The notes beneath the pieces are model-generated. The model was not told where the DNA came from. It saw only the letters and a list, made by a program, of their open reading frames with translations, and made no database searches. A stretch of 22,615 nt of DNA from Granulicatella adiacens (GTDB lineage: Bacteria; Bacillota; Bacilli; Lactobacillales; Aerococcaceae), in the NCBI GenBank assembly GCA_018364485.1, contig JAGZLX010000027.1, positions 1 through 22,615 on the forward strand. Reading direction: 5' to 3'. Below, one piece after another: positions 14,732 to 22,615 of this stretch. The translations under genes and the position numbers were made by a program. Position 1 is the first letter of the stretch; every line of letters starts with the position of its first letter.

Positions 14732-16555
14732 ATGATTGATAGAAGTGAGATGGAAAAACGTTTTTACGTATCTTCATTTGACGGCCTAAGAGCGATAGGA
14801 ATCCTTAGTATCATTATTTATCACTTGTATTCTTATCGCTTGCCGGGTGGATTTCTTGGATTGGACATCTTCCTCATTTTAGCGGGTTACTTTATGACAA
14901 ACCGCTTAATGACAAGTTTGATGAACGATGGAAAGATTCCTTTGAAGCAGTTTTTATTAAAACGACTAGCACGTATTGCATTGCCATTAATCGCCATGCT
15001 CGTTCTAGTATTCATTTATATAACGCTGTTTCAAAATGAAATGTTGGTGAACTTAAGAGGGTCATTTACTTCCAGTCTTGTATTTCTAAATAACTGGTGG
15101 CAGATTTTCCAAGCTCAAACGTTTATTCCTAATTTACTAACAGAAAATCCATTTGAACACTTATGGTATATCTCATTGGCCTTTCAGTTTTACTTATTGT
15201 GGCCAATTGTATTTGCATTCTTAAGTTTATTCCTTAAGAAGCATAATTCATTATTTGTGGCAATTGTAGTTTTAGCCACTGCTTCATTTGGATTAATGCT
15301 CTTTAGTTATAAAGGTGCAGATTCATTAACGTATGTCACAATGAGCACAGGAACTCGATCATTCTCAATGCTGATTGGTTCATGTACGGCATTGCTATAT
15401 CCTTTAGATCGTTTCCAAAAGGAACATAAATCTAGAGTGCCATATGAGCAATATTTACGATTAATTCCAATCGTGTTAATGTTCATCTTGTTATTTACAC
15501 TTGGACGTAACGAAGACATTACGTATCGTGGAGGAATGTTACTTTTTGACTTAACAGTGGCTGCTGTTATTTTGATGAGCTTGCATCCTAAAGTAGGGAC
15601 AGGAATTTTATTCCGTTTCAAACCATTAACGGTGATTGGTCGTAGAAGTTTATCTTATTATTTATGGTTCTTACCGATTATTGTGTTATACCAAGCAAAA
15701 ATGGGGATTGCTGGTTCAAGTAATTTACTTCACGGTATTATCCAACTAGTACTCATTCTTTTCTTTGGAGAAGTTTGGTATCAAGTCTTTGAGAAGAGAC
15801 GTTATCTACAAATAGTCCGTAAATTGATGGGACTGTTGAATGAAAAGACAGCTTATGGAAAACAAATTTTCTTTGGTATTTGTGCAGTGCCACTGATTAT
15901 TTTAGCGGTAGGGCTTGTACAGTCTACAAGTAAATTATCTGAACAAGAAGCGACTCTTACAGAATTAATTCATACGAACCAAACAATTGTGGATAACACA
16001 CAACAAACGGATAAAAAATTATTGAAGACTATTAATAATGTGGTTGGATTAACACGTGAAGAAACCGTCTTTAGCAGTAATAGTTCAATTACCTTTATCG
16101 GGGATCAATCGCTTCTTGCAATTGCTAATGAACTAGCAACGATTTATCCAAACGCTGTGATGCATGCAACACCGATTGCGCAAGTAACCGACTTATCTTC
16201 GACGATTAACGAATTAAAATCGAAGAATCAATTAAATGACATTGTTGTATTAATGTTTGGTGCTAATAGTGCCTTTACAAAAGGACAATTGGAACGTGAA
16301 TTGAAACGAATCGGTATGGAAAAACAAATCTTCCTTGTGACGACAACAACGTCTAAAACATGGAGAGATGATGTGAATAACGTTTACGAAGCAGTTAGCG
16401 AGAAGTATTCGAATGTTCATGTTCTTGACTGGAATGAATATTCCAAAGATCAAGATTGGTTCTATTCACATAAATCATATGTAACAGAAGTAGGGGCTCA
16501 TGAAGAAGCGCTCTTCTTTGCGAAGAAAATTTATGAAACATTGAGAGGAAACTAA
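14732..16555 (+). CDS. Acyltransferase-3 membrane protein with degenerate SGNH domain (OatA-like)
   Basis: A 607-aa protein with the architecture of Gram-positive peptidoglycan or surface-polymer O-acetyltransferases. The N-terminal acyltransferase-3 domain (about 12-360) has roughly ten membrane helices and the family Arg-X10-His site in GLRAIGILSIIIYHL (His31). A further helix (about 378-396) leads to an extracellular coiled linker and a C-terminal SGNH-hydrolase-like domain (about 452-605). That domain lacks the usual catalytic residues: the GDS serine is Gln459 (IGDQS), and the DxxHP block aligned with WFYSHKSYVTEVG has Ser or His for Asp and Tyr583 for His. Only the FGAN asparagine motif remains. 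ATG 14732 is chosen for its AAGGAG eight bases upstream. It sits between obg and rnz in a run of closely spaced genes. Acceptor substrate unknown. Confidence 0.88.
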   Translation: MIDRSEMEKRFYVSSFDGLRAIGILSIIIYHLYSYRLPGGFLGLDIFLILAGYFMTNRLMTSLMNDGKIPLKQFLLKRLARIALPLIAMLVLVFIYITLFQNEMLVNLRGSFTSSLVFLNNWWQIFQAQTFIPNLLTENPFEHLWYISLAFQFYLLWPIVFAFLSLFLKKHNSLFVAIVVLATASFGLMLFSYKGADSLTYVTMSTGTRSFSMLIGSCTALLYPLDRFQKEHKSRVPYEQYLRLIPIVLMFILLFTLGRNEDITYRGGMLLFDLTVAAVILMSLHPKVGTGILFRFKPLTVIGRRSLSYYLWFLPIIVLYQAKMGIAGSSNLLHGIIQLVLILFFGEVWYQVFEKRRYLQIVRKLMGLLNEKTAYGKQIFFGICAVPLIILAVGLVQSTSKLSEQEATLTELIHTNQTIVDNTQQTDKKLLKTINNVVGLTREETVFSSNSSITFIGDQSLLAIANELATIYPNAVMHATPIAQVTDLSSTINELKSKNQLNDIVVLMFGANSAFTKGQLERELKRIGMEKQIFLVTTTTSKTWRDDVNNVYEAVSEKYSNVHVLDWNEYSKDQDWFYSHKSYVTEVGAHEEALFFAKKIYETLRGN

Positions 16556-16556
16556 A

Positions 16557-17501
16557 ATGGAATTGCAATTTCTAGGAACAGGCGCTGGCGTGCCTTCTAA
16601 AATGAGAAACGTCACTTCAATTGCATTAAAGCTTCTCGATGAGATTAATGAAGTGTGGTTATTCGATTGCGGAGAAGCTACACAGCAACAAATTTTAAAT
16701 ACAAATATTCGTCCAGGAAAAATCAAGAAGATTTTCATTACACATATGCACGGAGATCATATCTTTGGTTTACCGGGACTACTGACTAGCCGTTCTTTCC
16801 AAGGGGGAGAAGATGATTTAACCCTCTATGGTCCTAAAGGGATTAAGAACTTTATCGACACGACGATTCAAGCTTCTTGTTCTAAATTAGGATATCCTTT
16901 AAAAGTGGTTGAATTTGAAAAAGAAGGTCTTCTTTTCGAAGATAAAGATTTTAAAGTAGAAATGAAGCGACTCGAACATGGGATTCCTTCATATGGATTC
17001 CGTGTGACAGAAAAGGATCAACCAGGCGAACTGCAAGCGGACCGTCTAAAAGAGTTAGGAATTCCTTTTGGGCCACTCTTTGGTAAGTTGAAAAAAGGGG
17101 AAACCATTACTCTAGAAGATGGAACGGTCGTGAATGGTCAAGATTATATTTCTCCGGATATTAAAGGACGAGTTGTGACCATTTGTGGGGATACTCGTAA
17201 ATGTGAAGCTAGTGAAATCTTAGCCTATCGTTCGGACGTTCTCGTCCACGAGGCGACATACGAAGGAGATAAAGGCCAACAAGCCTATCGTCATTTCCAT
17301 TCAACAAGCCTTCAAGCGGCTGAAGTAGCTAAAAATGCCGAAGTGAAGCGCCTTTTATTAACGCATATCAGCGCTCGCTATCTTGGAAAACAATCTCAAG
17401 AGTTGGAAGACGAGGCTAAAAAGATTTTTGAGAATGTTCAAGTTGTCAAAGACTTCGACATTGTGACTGTTGAAAGGATAAAACATCATGAAGGACGCTA
17501 A
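16557..17501 (+). CDS. rnz: Ribonuclease Z
   Basis: A 314-aa tRNA 3'-processing endonuclease of the metallo-beta-lactamase fold, which removes the 3' trailer from tRNA precursors that lack an encoded CCA. The zinc motif THMHGDH gives His63, His65, Asp67 and His68. The remaining ligands are His141 (LEHGIPSYGF), Asp212 (GDTRKCE) and His270 (LTHISARY), spaced almost as in B. subtilis RNase Z. The flexible exosite arm lies at about 152-198. The start is one base after the stop of the acyltransferase gene, and the 3' end overlaps the next gene by 14 bases, so it is translated as part of a tight operon. Confidence 0.97.
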   Translation: MELQFLGTGAGVPSKMRNVTSIALKLLDEINEVWLFDCGEATQQQILNTNIRPGKIKKIFITHMHGDHIFGLPGLLTSRSFQGGEDDLTLYGPKGIKNFIDTTIQASCSKLGYPLKVVEFEKEGLLFEDKDFKVEMKRLEHGIPSYGFRVTEKDQPGELQADRLKELGIPFGPLFGKLKKGETITLEDGTVVNGQDYISPDIKGRVVTICGDTRKCEASEILAYRSDVLVHEATYEGDKGQQAYRHFHSTSLQAAEVAKNAEVKRLLLTHISARYLGKQSQELEDEAKKIFENVQVVKDFDIVTVERIKHHEGR

Positions 17502-18285
17502 ATGGTTTACAAATCAAGTGGCTCTTGTGACCGGAGCTAGCGGTGGGCTTGGCGCACAAATCGCATTGGAATTAGCTAAAAGAGATGTGCAACTGATTCT
17601 TGTGGCTCGAAACACTGCTAAACTAGAGCAAGTAGCTGCGGAGTGCAAAACGTTTACTACAAAACCAGTTGATGTTTATTCGTGTGATTTAACCGATGAT
17701 GCATCTGTTAATCAGTTGTTAGCAACTCTTGATGAAGCATACAAAATTACGATGATCATCAACAATGCTGGCCTTGGCTACCTTAAATTAGCTAAAGACT
17801 TAAGTGAATCTGAGATTAATCAAATGCTTCAGTTAAACTTGAATACATTAATTAAAATCACTCAGCATTTTGTACCTAGGTTTATTGAAGATAAGGGCGG
17901 AGTAATTGTGAATATTGCTTCTCAAGCTGGAAAATCGGCAACGGTAAAATCATCCGTGTACTCAGCAACTAAATTTGGAGTATTAGGGTATTCGAATGCA
18001 CTACGTTTGGAATTAAAACCTTATGGGATCCATGTGATGACTGTGAATCCTGGACCAATTGCGACAGACTTCTTTGATAAAGCCGAGCCAACTGGAAAAT
18101 ACTTAGAGCAATTAGGTGCTGTAGTATTAGATCCAGTGAAGGTTGCAGGAGAAGTTGTTAAAGGAATTGAAAGAGAAAAACGTGAAGTGAATTTGCCAAA
18201 AACAATGAACTTTGCGAGTAAATTAAATGTGTTATTCCCGAAAATAGGAGACAAACTATTAGGGAGTATCTTCAATAAAAAGTAG
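17488..18285 (+). CDS. Short-chain dehydrogenase/reductase
   Basis: A 265-aa classical SDR oxidoreductase with a Rossmann fold that binds NAD(P)H. The cofactor motif TGASGGLG (15-22), NNAG (92-95) and the catalytic Ser145, Tyr158 and Lys162 (YSATK) are all present, so it should be an active enzyme. An Arg at 41 after the second strand, in VARN, hints at NADP preference. The substrate is unknown. It resembles YqjQ/DltE-type proteins, and an SDR beside rnz is also seen in other Firmicutes. It overlaps rnz by 14 bases and recJ follows 12 bases after its stop. Confidence 0.92.
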   Translation: MKDAKWFTNQVALVTGASGGLGAQIALELAKRDVQLILVARNTAKLEQVAAECKTFTTKPVDVYSCDLTDDASVNQLLATLDEAYKITMIINNAGLGYLKLAKDLSESEINQMLQLNLNTLIKITQHFVPRFIEDKGGVIVNIASQAGKSATVKSSVYSATKFGVLGYSNALRLELKPYGIHVMTVNPGPIATDFFDKAEPTGKYLEQLGAVVLDPVKVAGEVVKGIEREKREVNLPKTMNFASKLNVLFPKIGDKLLGSIFNKK

Positions 18286-18297
18286 AGGAGGTGTACG

Positions 18298-20622
18298 ATG
18301 AGTTTTGCAAATTATGCATGGAAGTTAAAAGAGAATGTGGATGAAGGACTCGTAACGTCTCTTGCAAGTGAAAGTGGAGTGTCTGAGAATCTCGTTCGCT
18401 TATGTGTGGAACGTGGGATTCAAACAGCAGAAGACTTACACGAGTTTCTTTCACCTACACCTCATCTCATCCACGACCCATTCCTATTACATGATATGGA
18501 TAAAGCGGTAGGGCGAATTCAAGAAGCTATTGAAAATGGTGAAATGATTCATATTTATGGTGACTATGATGCAGACGGGATTACGAGTACTACGATTCTC
18601 TACGAAACGCTTGAAATGCTAGGGGCTCAAGTATCGTACTATTTACCGAATCGCTTTACAGATGGCTATGGTCCCAATATTCCAGCGTTCCCACGCGCGA
18701 TTGAAGAAGGGCATACACTCATTATTACGGTAGACTGCGGAATTGCTTCGCTTGAACCAATTCGTTATGCGATGGAGAATGGCTGTGATGTGATTTTAAC
18801 GGACCACCATGAAATTCCAAGTGAAATTCCAGAAGCTTATGCGGTTGTCCATCCACGTCATCCAGAGGCAAACTACCCATGTGGAGACTTATCTGGTGCT
18901 GGAGTAGCATTTAAGCTTGCTCATGCGCTTCTAGGAGAGTTTCCAGAAGAAATGGTAGAATTAGCAGCGATTGGAACAATTGCGGACTTAGTGAGCCTTA
19001 CAGACGAAAATAGAACGATTGCTAAACTTGGAATTGCTCAAATGAAACAAACGCAGCGTATTGGTCTTGTGACACTCCTTGAGAAGTTATCCATTAAAGT
19101 GGATAAATTAGATGAGAAGACGATAGGATTCCAAATTGGACCGCGTTTAAATGCGCTAGGTCGCCTTGGAGATGCTACTCCAGGCGTTCAATTGTTGACG
19201 ACATTTGATGATGAAGAAGCACAAAGTATTGTTGATTTCATGCAATCAGAAAACGAAAGACGTCAATCAATCGTCAATCAAATCGTCGAAGAAGCTGCTC
19301 AGCTTATTCAAGAGCAGATGAACCAACCAGTTCTTGTATTAGCGCAACCAGGTTGGCATGAAGGCGTTCTCGGAATTGTAGCGAGTCGAATCGTTGAACA
19401 GACGGGAAAACCAACCATCGTTTTAGGAATAAGTGAAGACGGCTTAACCGCAAAAGGTAGTGGTCGTTCATTTGGAGAGTTTAACCTCTATGATGCGTTA
19501 ACTAGTGTGAAAGATCATCTTCTAAAATTCGGTGGACATCATATGGCTGCTGGATTGACAGTTGAAACGATTATGCTTCCAACAATTATCGAGGGACTAG
19601 AACAATACGCGAAAGACCATCGAGACTTATTAGATGCGAAGGCGACATTAACGATAGATGAAGTTCTTCCATTAAAAGACATTACAGTTGATTGGATTGA
19701 ATCATTATCCAGCTTAAAACCTTTTGGCACGGATAATCCAGAACCAGTCGTTTCTTTAGAAGGGATTCAAGTGGCTTCGACTCAATTACTCGGAGCGGAT
19801 AAACAGCACTTGAAACTTAATTTGAAAGAGTCCAATTCTTCAAACACGCTTCAAGCGATGGCCTTTAGTAAAGGAGAATGGGCAGCTTCTCTTCAACCAG
19901 ATACGAAGATTAGTGTTGCTGGTACATTAGAGATTAATGAATGGCAAAATAATCGCCTTCCTCAATTATTGGTAAAAGATATCGCTGTTAAAGGTAGAGT
20001 CGTTATCGACTGGCGTACTTCTAAGATTACAAAAGATCATCTAGCTGTTGAAAATGCACTTTATCTAGCAACAAACGAAGTGTTCTTGAAGGAGCTAGAA
20101 ACAAGAATTCCAAGTACTTCAAGCGTGATGGATTTTGCATCCTTTGTAGCTGCAAACGAAATCCCAACTGCTAAAGCAATTGTTTTATTCGACCTACCAG
20201 AAAAGATGGACGAAGTGGAAGCCTTCTTTAAAATAGAATGGCCACAACCGCTTTATGTCATCGCGTATACGAAGAATTCAGTTGTGACAACTGGGATTCC
20301 AGATAAGCCTAAATTTGGTAGTGTGTATAAATATATCCAATCACATGGACAAATTCCTTACAATGAAAAACTAGTTTCGGTTGCTGGATTCCTAAAAATT
20401 CCAGTCGAACAATTCCGCGTGATATTAAAAGTGTTTTTTGAGTTGGAATTTGTTAAAATAGTAGATGGACATTTAATGATTAACGAAAGTCCAAAAACAA
20501 ATGACTTAGAAGAGTCAACCTTATTGAAAAAGTTAAATGAACAAATGTTGCTTGAAAAGAAATTCAACTATAGCCAGTTCCAAGAACTAAAAAGTTGGAT
20601 GGACTCACAACAAGGTAAATAA
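18298..20622 (+). CDS. recJ: Single-stranded-DNA-specific exonuclease RecJ
   Basis: A 774-aa 5'-3' single-strand exonuclease for recombination and mismatch or base-excision repair. The DHH phosphoesterase motifs are YGDYDADG (87-94), DCG (146-148), DHH (169-171) and GAG (200-202), all with their metal-binding aspartates. The DHHA1 part carries GPRLNALGRLGDA (281-293) and GGHHMAAG (412-419). An OB-fold (about 450-560) and a Firmicutes-type C-terminal extension (about 575-774) follow, which makes it about 200 residues longer than E. coli RecJ but normal for this phylum. The AGGAGGTG ribosome binding site is strong. In many Firmicutes recJ is directly followed by apt, as here. Confidence 0.97.
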   Translation: MSFANYAWKLKENVDEGLVTSLASESGVSENLVRLCVERGIQTAEDLHEFLSPTPHLIHDPFLLHDMDKAVGRIQEAIENGEMIHIYGDYDADGITSTTILYETLEMLGAQVSYYLPNRFTDGYGPNIPAFPRAIEEGHTLIITVDCGIASLEPIRYAMENGCDVILTDHHEIPSEIPEAYAVVHPRHPEANYPCGDLSGAGVAFKLAHALLGEFPEEMVELAAIGTIADLVSLTDENRTIAKLGIAQMKQTQRIGLVTLLEKLSIKVDKLDEKTIGFQIGPRLNALGRLGDATPGVQLLTTFDDEEAQSIVDFMQSENERRQSIVNQIVEEAAQLIQEQMNQPVLVLAQPGWHEGVLGIVASRIVEQTGKPTIVLGISEDGLTAKGSGRSFGEFNLYDALTSVKDHLLKFGGHHMAAGLTVETIMLPTIIEGLEQYAKDHRDLLDAKATLTIDEVLPLKDITVDWIESLSSLKPFGTDNPEPVVSLEGIQVASTQLLGADKQHLKLNLKESNSSNTLQAMAFSKGEWAASLQPDTKISVAGTLEINEWQNNRLPQLLVKDIAVKGRVVIDWRTSKITKDHLAVENALYLATNEVFLKELETRIPSTSSVMDFASFVAANEIPTAKAIVLFDLPEKMDEVEAFFKIEWPQPLYVIAYTKNSVVTTGIPDKPKFGSVYKYIQSHGQIPYNEKLVSVAGFLKIPVEQFRVILKVFFELEFVKIVDGHLMINESPKTNDLEESTLLKKLNEQMLLEKKFNYSQFQELKSWMDSQQGK

Positions 20623-20637
20623 AAGGAGGAGTTCTCA

Positions 20638-21165
20638 ATGAACTTGAAAGAATATATTGCTAGTGTTCCAAACTATCCTAAAGAGGGTATTATTTTCCGT
20701 GATATTTCACCATTAATGGCTAACGGTAAAGCATACCAATACGCAACACAACAAATCGTTGACTATGCACGTAAAATTGGTGCTGAAATGATTGTTGGAC
20801 CTGAAGCACGTGGATTTATCGTTGGATGTCCAGTAGCGTACGAATTAGGAATTGGTTTTGCGCCAGCTCGTAAAAAAGGAAAATTACCTCGTGAAACAGT
20901 GGCTGTTGAATATGATTTAGAATATGGTTCAGCAGAGTTACACTTACACAAAGATGCTGTAAAACCTGGCCAAAAAGTTCTTATCTGTGACGACTTATTA
21001 GCAACAGGTGGAACAATGGCTGCCGCTGCAAAATTAGTTGAAAAACTTGGCGGTGAAGTGGTTGGTTTAGCGTTCTTAGTAGAGTTAACAGACTTGAAAG
21101 GTCGCGAAAAAATTAGCGAATATGACATCTTCACATTAATGGAATATACTGAAGACGAAAGATAA
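20638..21165 (+). CDS. apt: Adenine phosphoribosyltransferase
   Basis: A 175-aa purine-salvage enzyme that makes AMP from adenine and PRPP. It begins with the adenine-type signature (IASVPNYPKEGIIFRDISPL) and has the PRPP-binding loop VLICDDLLATGGT (114-126). The flexible loop PRETVAVEYDLEYG (84-97) and the GPEARGF motif (54-60) are typical of Apt. AAAGGAGGAG sits upstream of the ATG. It is the last gene of the long run that starts at the glycine T-box and is closed by a strong terminator shared with the convergent mvaA. Confidence 0.97.
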   Translation: MNLKEYIASVPNYPKEGIIFRDISPLMANGKAYQYATQQIVDYARKIGAEMIVGPEARGFIVGCPVAYELGIGFAPARKKGKLPRETVAVEYDLEYGSAELHLHKDAVKPGQKVLICDDLLATGGTMAAAAKLVEKLGGEVVGLAFLVELTDLKGREKISEYDIFTLMEYTEDER

Positions 21166-21177
21166 TCTAAATAAAGA

Positions 21178-21216
21178 AGACTTCCTTAGCATAGGGCTAG
21201 GGAAGTCTATTTTTTA
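21178..21216. terminator. Shared bidirectional terminator between apt and mvaA
   Basis: AGACTTCCTTAGC (21178-21190) pairs over 13 bp with GCTAGGGAAGTCT (21196-21208), one G-T pair, around a 5-base loop, then ATTTTTTATTTT on the plus strand. In the minus direction the hairpin begins five bases after the mvaA stop codon (21214-21216) and is followed by TCTTTATTT, so it can serve both genes. The mvaA stop lies inside the plus-strand T-tract. Confidence 0.88.
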
Positions 21217-22494
21217 TTTTCTTAATTCTTCTAATAAAGATTTGGCAGTTTCTTGATTTAAATGTGGGGCTTTAGCGAGTAAGTTCATTAGTAGCGGAAG
21301 TTCTTCCTCGGTTGCGCCAACAGCAAGTCCCAATGATTTGGCTTGGAGTCGCATATGGCCTTTTTGAATGCCGTCCGTCACAAGAGCTCTTACAGCAGCA
21401 AGGTTTTGTGCCAACCCAATTGAAGCGATAATTCCTGCTAGTTCAATAGCACTTGGATGACCGAGTAACTCGTGTGCAAATTGTGCACCTGGATGAATGG
21501 AAATAGAACCTCCAACCGTTCCGACAGGAAGAGGAAGAGTGATTGTACCCACTAAGTTTCCAGCTTCATCCTTTGTCCAGCTTGTCAGTGGTTGATATTT
21601 CCCGCTTAAACTTGCATAGGCGTGAACTCCTGCTTCAATTGCACGCCAGTCATTTCCGGTAGCGATAACGACAGAATCAATACCGTTCATAATTCCTTTA
21701 TTATGTGTAGTTGCACGGTATGGATCTGCTTTTGAAAATTCACTTGCTAAAGCGATTCGATTTATTACATCTTCACCTTTAGTTGTTCTAGTGTCTAAGA
21801 TTCTTGGTGAGAGGACACATCTAGCTGTCACAACTGAGTTTGTAGCAAGATTTGAGAGAATAGCCATAATACTTTCGCCACAAGTCAATGCTTCAATTGG
21901 AGATACAAGCGCTTCTAGGATGGTGTTCAGCATATTTGCTCCCATCGCTTCCTTTGTATCCACAGATACGTAGAAAATGTAAAATCTTTCTTTGTCAGTA
22001 GATTTTTCTTCGACCCATATTTCTCGAATACCTCCGCCACGTTTCACGATAGAAGGGTGAGCATTATTCGCAATCGTAAAGAGTGATTCTCTTTGTTGTT
22101 CAAGTTTAGTTTTTACTTCTTCGAGTGTTAAAGGAGATTTTACAATGGCAATTTCTCCAATCATTTCACGCTTTTCTTGAATCGTTGTAGTTCCACCAGC
22201 TAAGTTGATTAGTTTTGAGGCATAGCTTGCTGCGGCAATTACAGAAGGTTCTTCCGTTACCATTGGAATAATATAGCTTTTTCCATTCACGATTAATTCT
22301 GGAACGATTCCATACGGAAGACCGTATACTTCAATTTGATTTTCGACCATTTGGTTAGCAATGGACTCTGGAAGTTCAAGACCTTTTTCGACTAGTGCTT
22401 TGGCTTCGTTCGATAAGTTTGGATGATTTAATAAAGTTTCTTTTCTTTCTTCAAGAGACTTTTGATAAAACTTGTAAAAAGGGTTGTTTTGCAT
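21214..22494 (-). CDS. mvaA: Hydroxymethylglutaryl-CoA reductase, class II
   Basis: A 426-aa soluble HMG-CoA reductase of the class II type, which makes mevalonate for isoprenoid and undecaprenyl lipid synthesis. The four catalytic residues are Glu82 (EEPSVIAAAS), Lys266 (HNKGIMNG), Asp282 (GNDWRA) and His380 (KGHM), each offset by one from Pseudomonas mevalonii. The cofactor-binding segment is KEAMGANMLNTI (181-192). The C-terminal flap domain (about 377-426) is complete. It is a stand-alone enzyme, unlike the fused acetyl-CoA acetyltransferase/reductase MvaE of enterococci. AAAGGAG lies before the ATG at 22494. It converges on apt and shares its terminator. No other mevalonate gene is in the window. 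Confidence 0.97.
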   Translation of the reverse strand: MQNNPFYKFYQKSLEERKETLLNHPNLSNEAKALVEKGLELPESIANQMVENQIEVYGLPYGIVPELIVNGKSYIIPMVTEEPSVIAAASYASKLINLAGGTTTIQEKREMIGEIAIVKSPLTLEEVKTKLEQQRESLFTIANNAHPSIVKRGGGIREIWVEEKSTDKERFYIFYVSVDTKEAMGANMLNTILEALVSPIEALTCGESIMAILSNLATNSVVTARCVLSPRILDTRTTKGEDVINRIALASEFSKADPYRATTHNKGIMNGIDSVVIATGNDWRAIEAGVHAYASLSGKYQPLTSWTKDEAGNLVGTITLPLPVGTVGGSISIHPGAQFAHELLGHPSAIELAGIIASIGLAQNLAAVRALVTDGIQKGHMRLQAKSLGLAVGATEEELPLLMNLLAKAPHLNQETAKSLLEELRK

Positions 22495-22521
22495 CGATGT
22501 GCTCCTTTCATGCTTTCATTC

Positions 22522-22530
22522 AGTATAACA
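22522..22530 (-). promoter_or_regulatory. Promoter of mvaA (extended -10)
   Basis: On the minus strand TGT-TATACT gives an extended -10 (forward 22522-22530), about 28 bp before the mvaA start. No convincing -35 is seen at 17 bp, as is usual for extended -10 promoters. The rest of 22531-22615 is A+T-rich and holds no gene that I can see; a TATGAT at about 22549-22554 on the plus strand could belong to a gene beyond the window. Confidence 0.55.
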
Positions 22531-22615
22531 AATTTTTAGTGTTTGCGGGTATGATACAGGTAAATTTTTCTTATATGAGGTAAAGTTGTTAAGTTGTTAG
22601 TTTAGTTTTTTTGTT

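Noticed and set aside
15307..15621. 104-aa antisense open frame inside the acyltransferase gene
   Set aside because: It is opposite a well-supported membrane-protein gene and shows no independent start signals.
20763..21134. 123-aa antisense open frame opposite apt
   Set aside because: It is a shadow of the apt reading frame, without a ribosome binding site or recognisable protein features.
22531..22615. Short direct repeats (AAGTTGTT twice) and A+T-rich DNA at the right edge as an origin or attachment site
   Set aside because: Two short copies in A+T-rich DNA are not significant, and the stretch is cut by the window end.

Overview
This is a low-GC Gram-positive (Firmicutes) core-chromosome segment, most likely from the order Lactobacillales. 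Reasons: A+T-rich DNA with strong GGAGG ribosome binding sites and sigma-A-type promoters; a glycine T-box leader in front of separate glyQ and glyS genes; the gene orders nfo-zur, rpsU-yqeY-phoH-pgpH-ybeY-dgkA-era-recO and obg/rnz/recJ/apt; and a class II HMG-CoA reductase, which belongs to the mevalonate pathway of lactic acid bacteria. A member of the Carnobacteriaceae (for example a Granulicatella-like organism) fits, but the genus is an inference from memory of gene order and was not tested.

Layout. 1-98 is the right end of an IS3-family insertion sequence: the last codons of its transposase plus the terminal inverted repeat. 124-1539 (minus) is a membrane-anchored, SH3b-containing cell-wall amidase, divergent from nfo-zur (1685-3083). 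The nfo-zur promoter is covered by a perfect 19-bp palindrome that may be an operator. rpsU (S21, 3241-3414) has a consensus promoter and its own terminator, and is followed by yqeY, phoH and pgpH (to 7159) and a strong terminator. ybeY-dgkA-era-recO follow (7295-9865). A glycine T-box (about 9926-10126) precedes an unrecognised 80-aa protein gene and glyQ-glyS. Downstream, with no terminator that I can see, come obg (carrying a one-base frameshift in this sequence), an acyltransferase-3 membrane protein with a degenerate SGNH domain, rnz, a short-chain dehydrogenase, recJ and apt. A shared hairpin at 21178-21208 separates apt from the convergent mvaA (21214-22494, minus).

Functional themes: RNA and ribosome maturation (YbeY, PhoH, Era, Obg, RNase Z, S21), DNA repair (Nfo, RecO, RecJ), tRNA-Gly charging under T-box control, c-di-AMP turnover (PgpH), envelope and isoprenoid metabolism (amidase, DgkA, acyltransferase, MvaA), zinc regulation (Zur) and purine salvage (Apt). 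No CRISPR array, prophage, toxin-antitoxin pair or defence island is visible. The most unusual items are the IS end, the candidate Fur-family operator, the His-rich Zur tail, the small protein in the T-box operon, the obg frameshift and the catalytically eroded SGNH domain.
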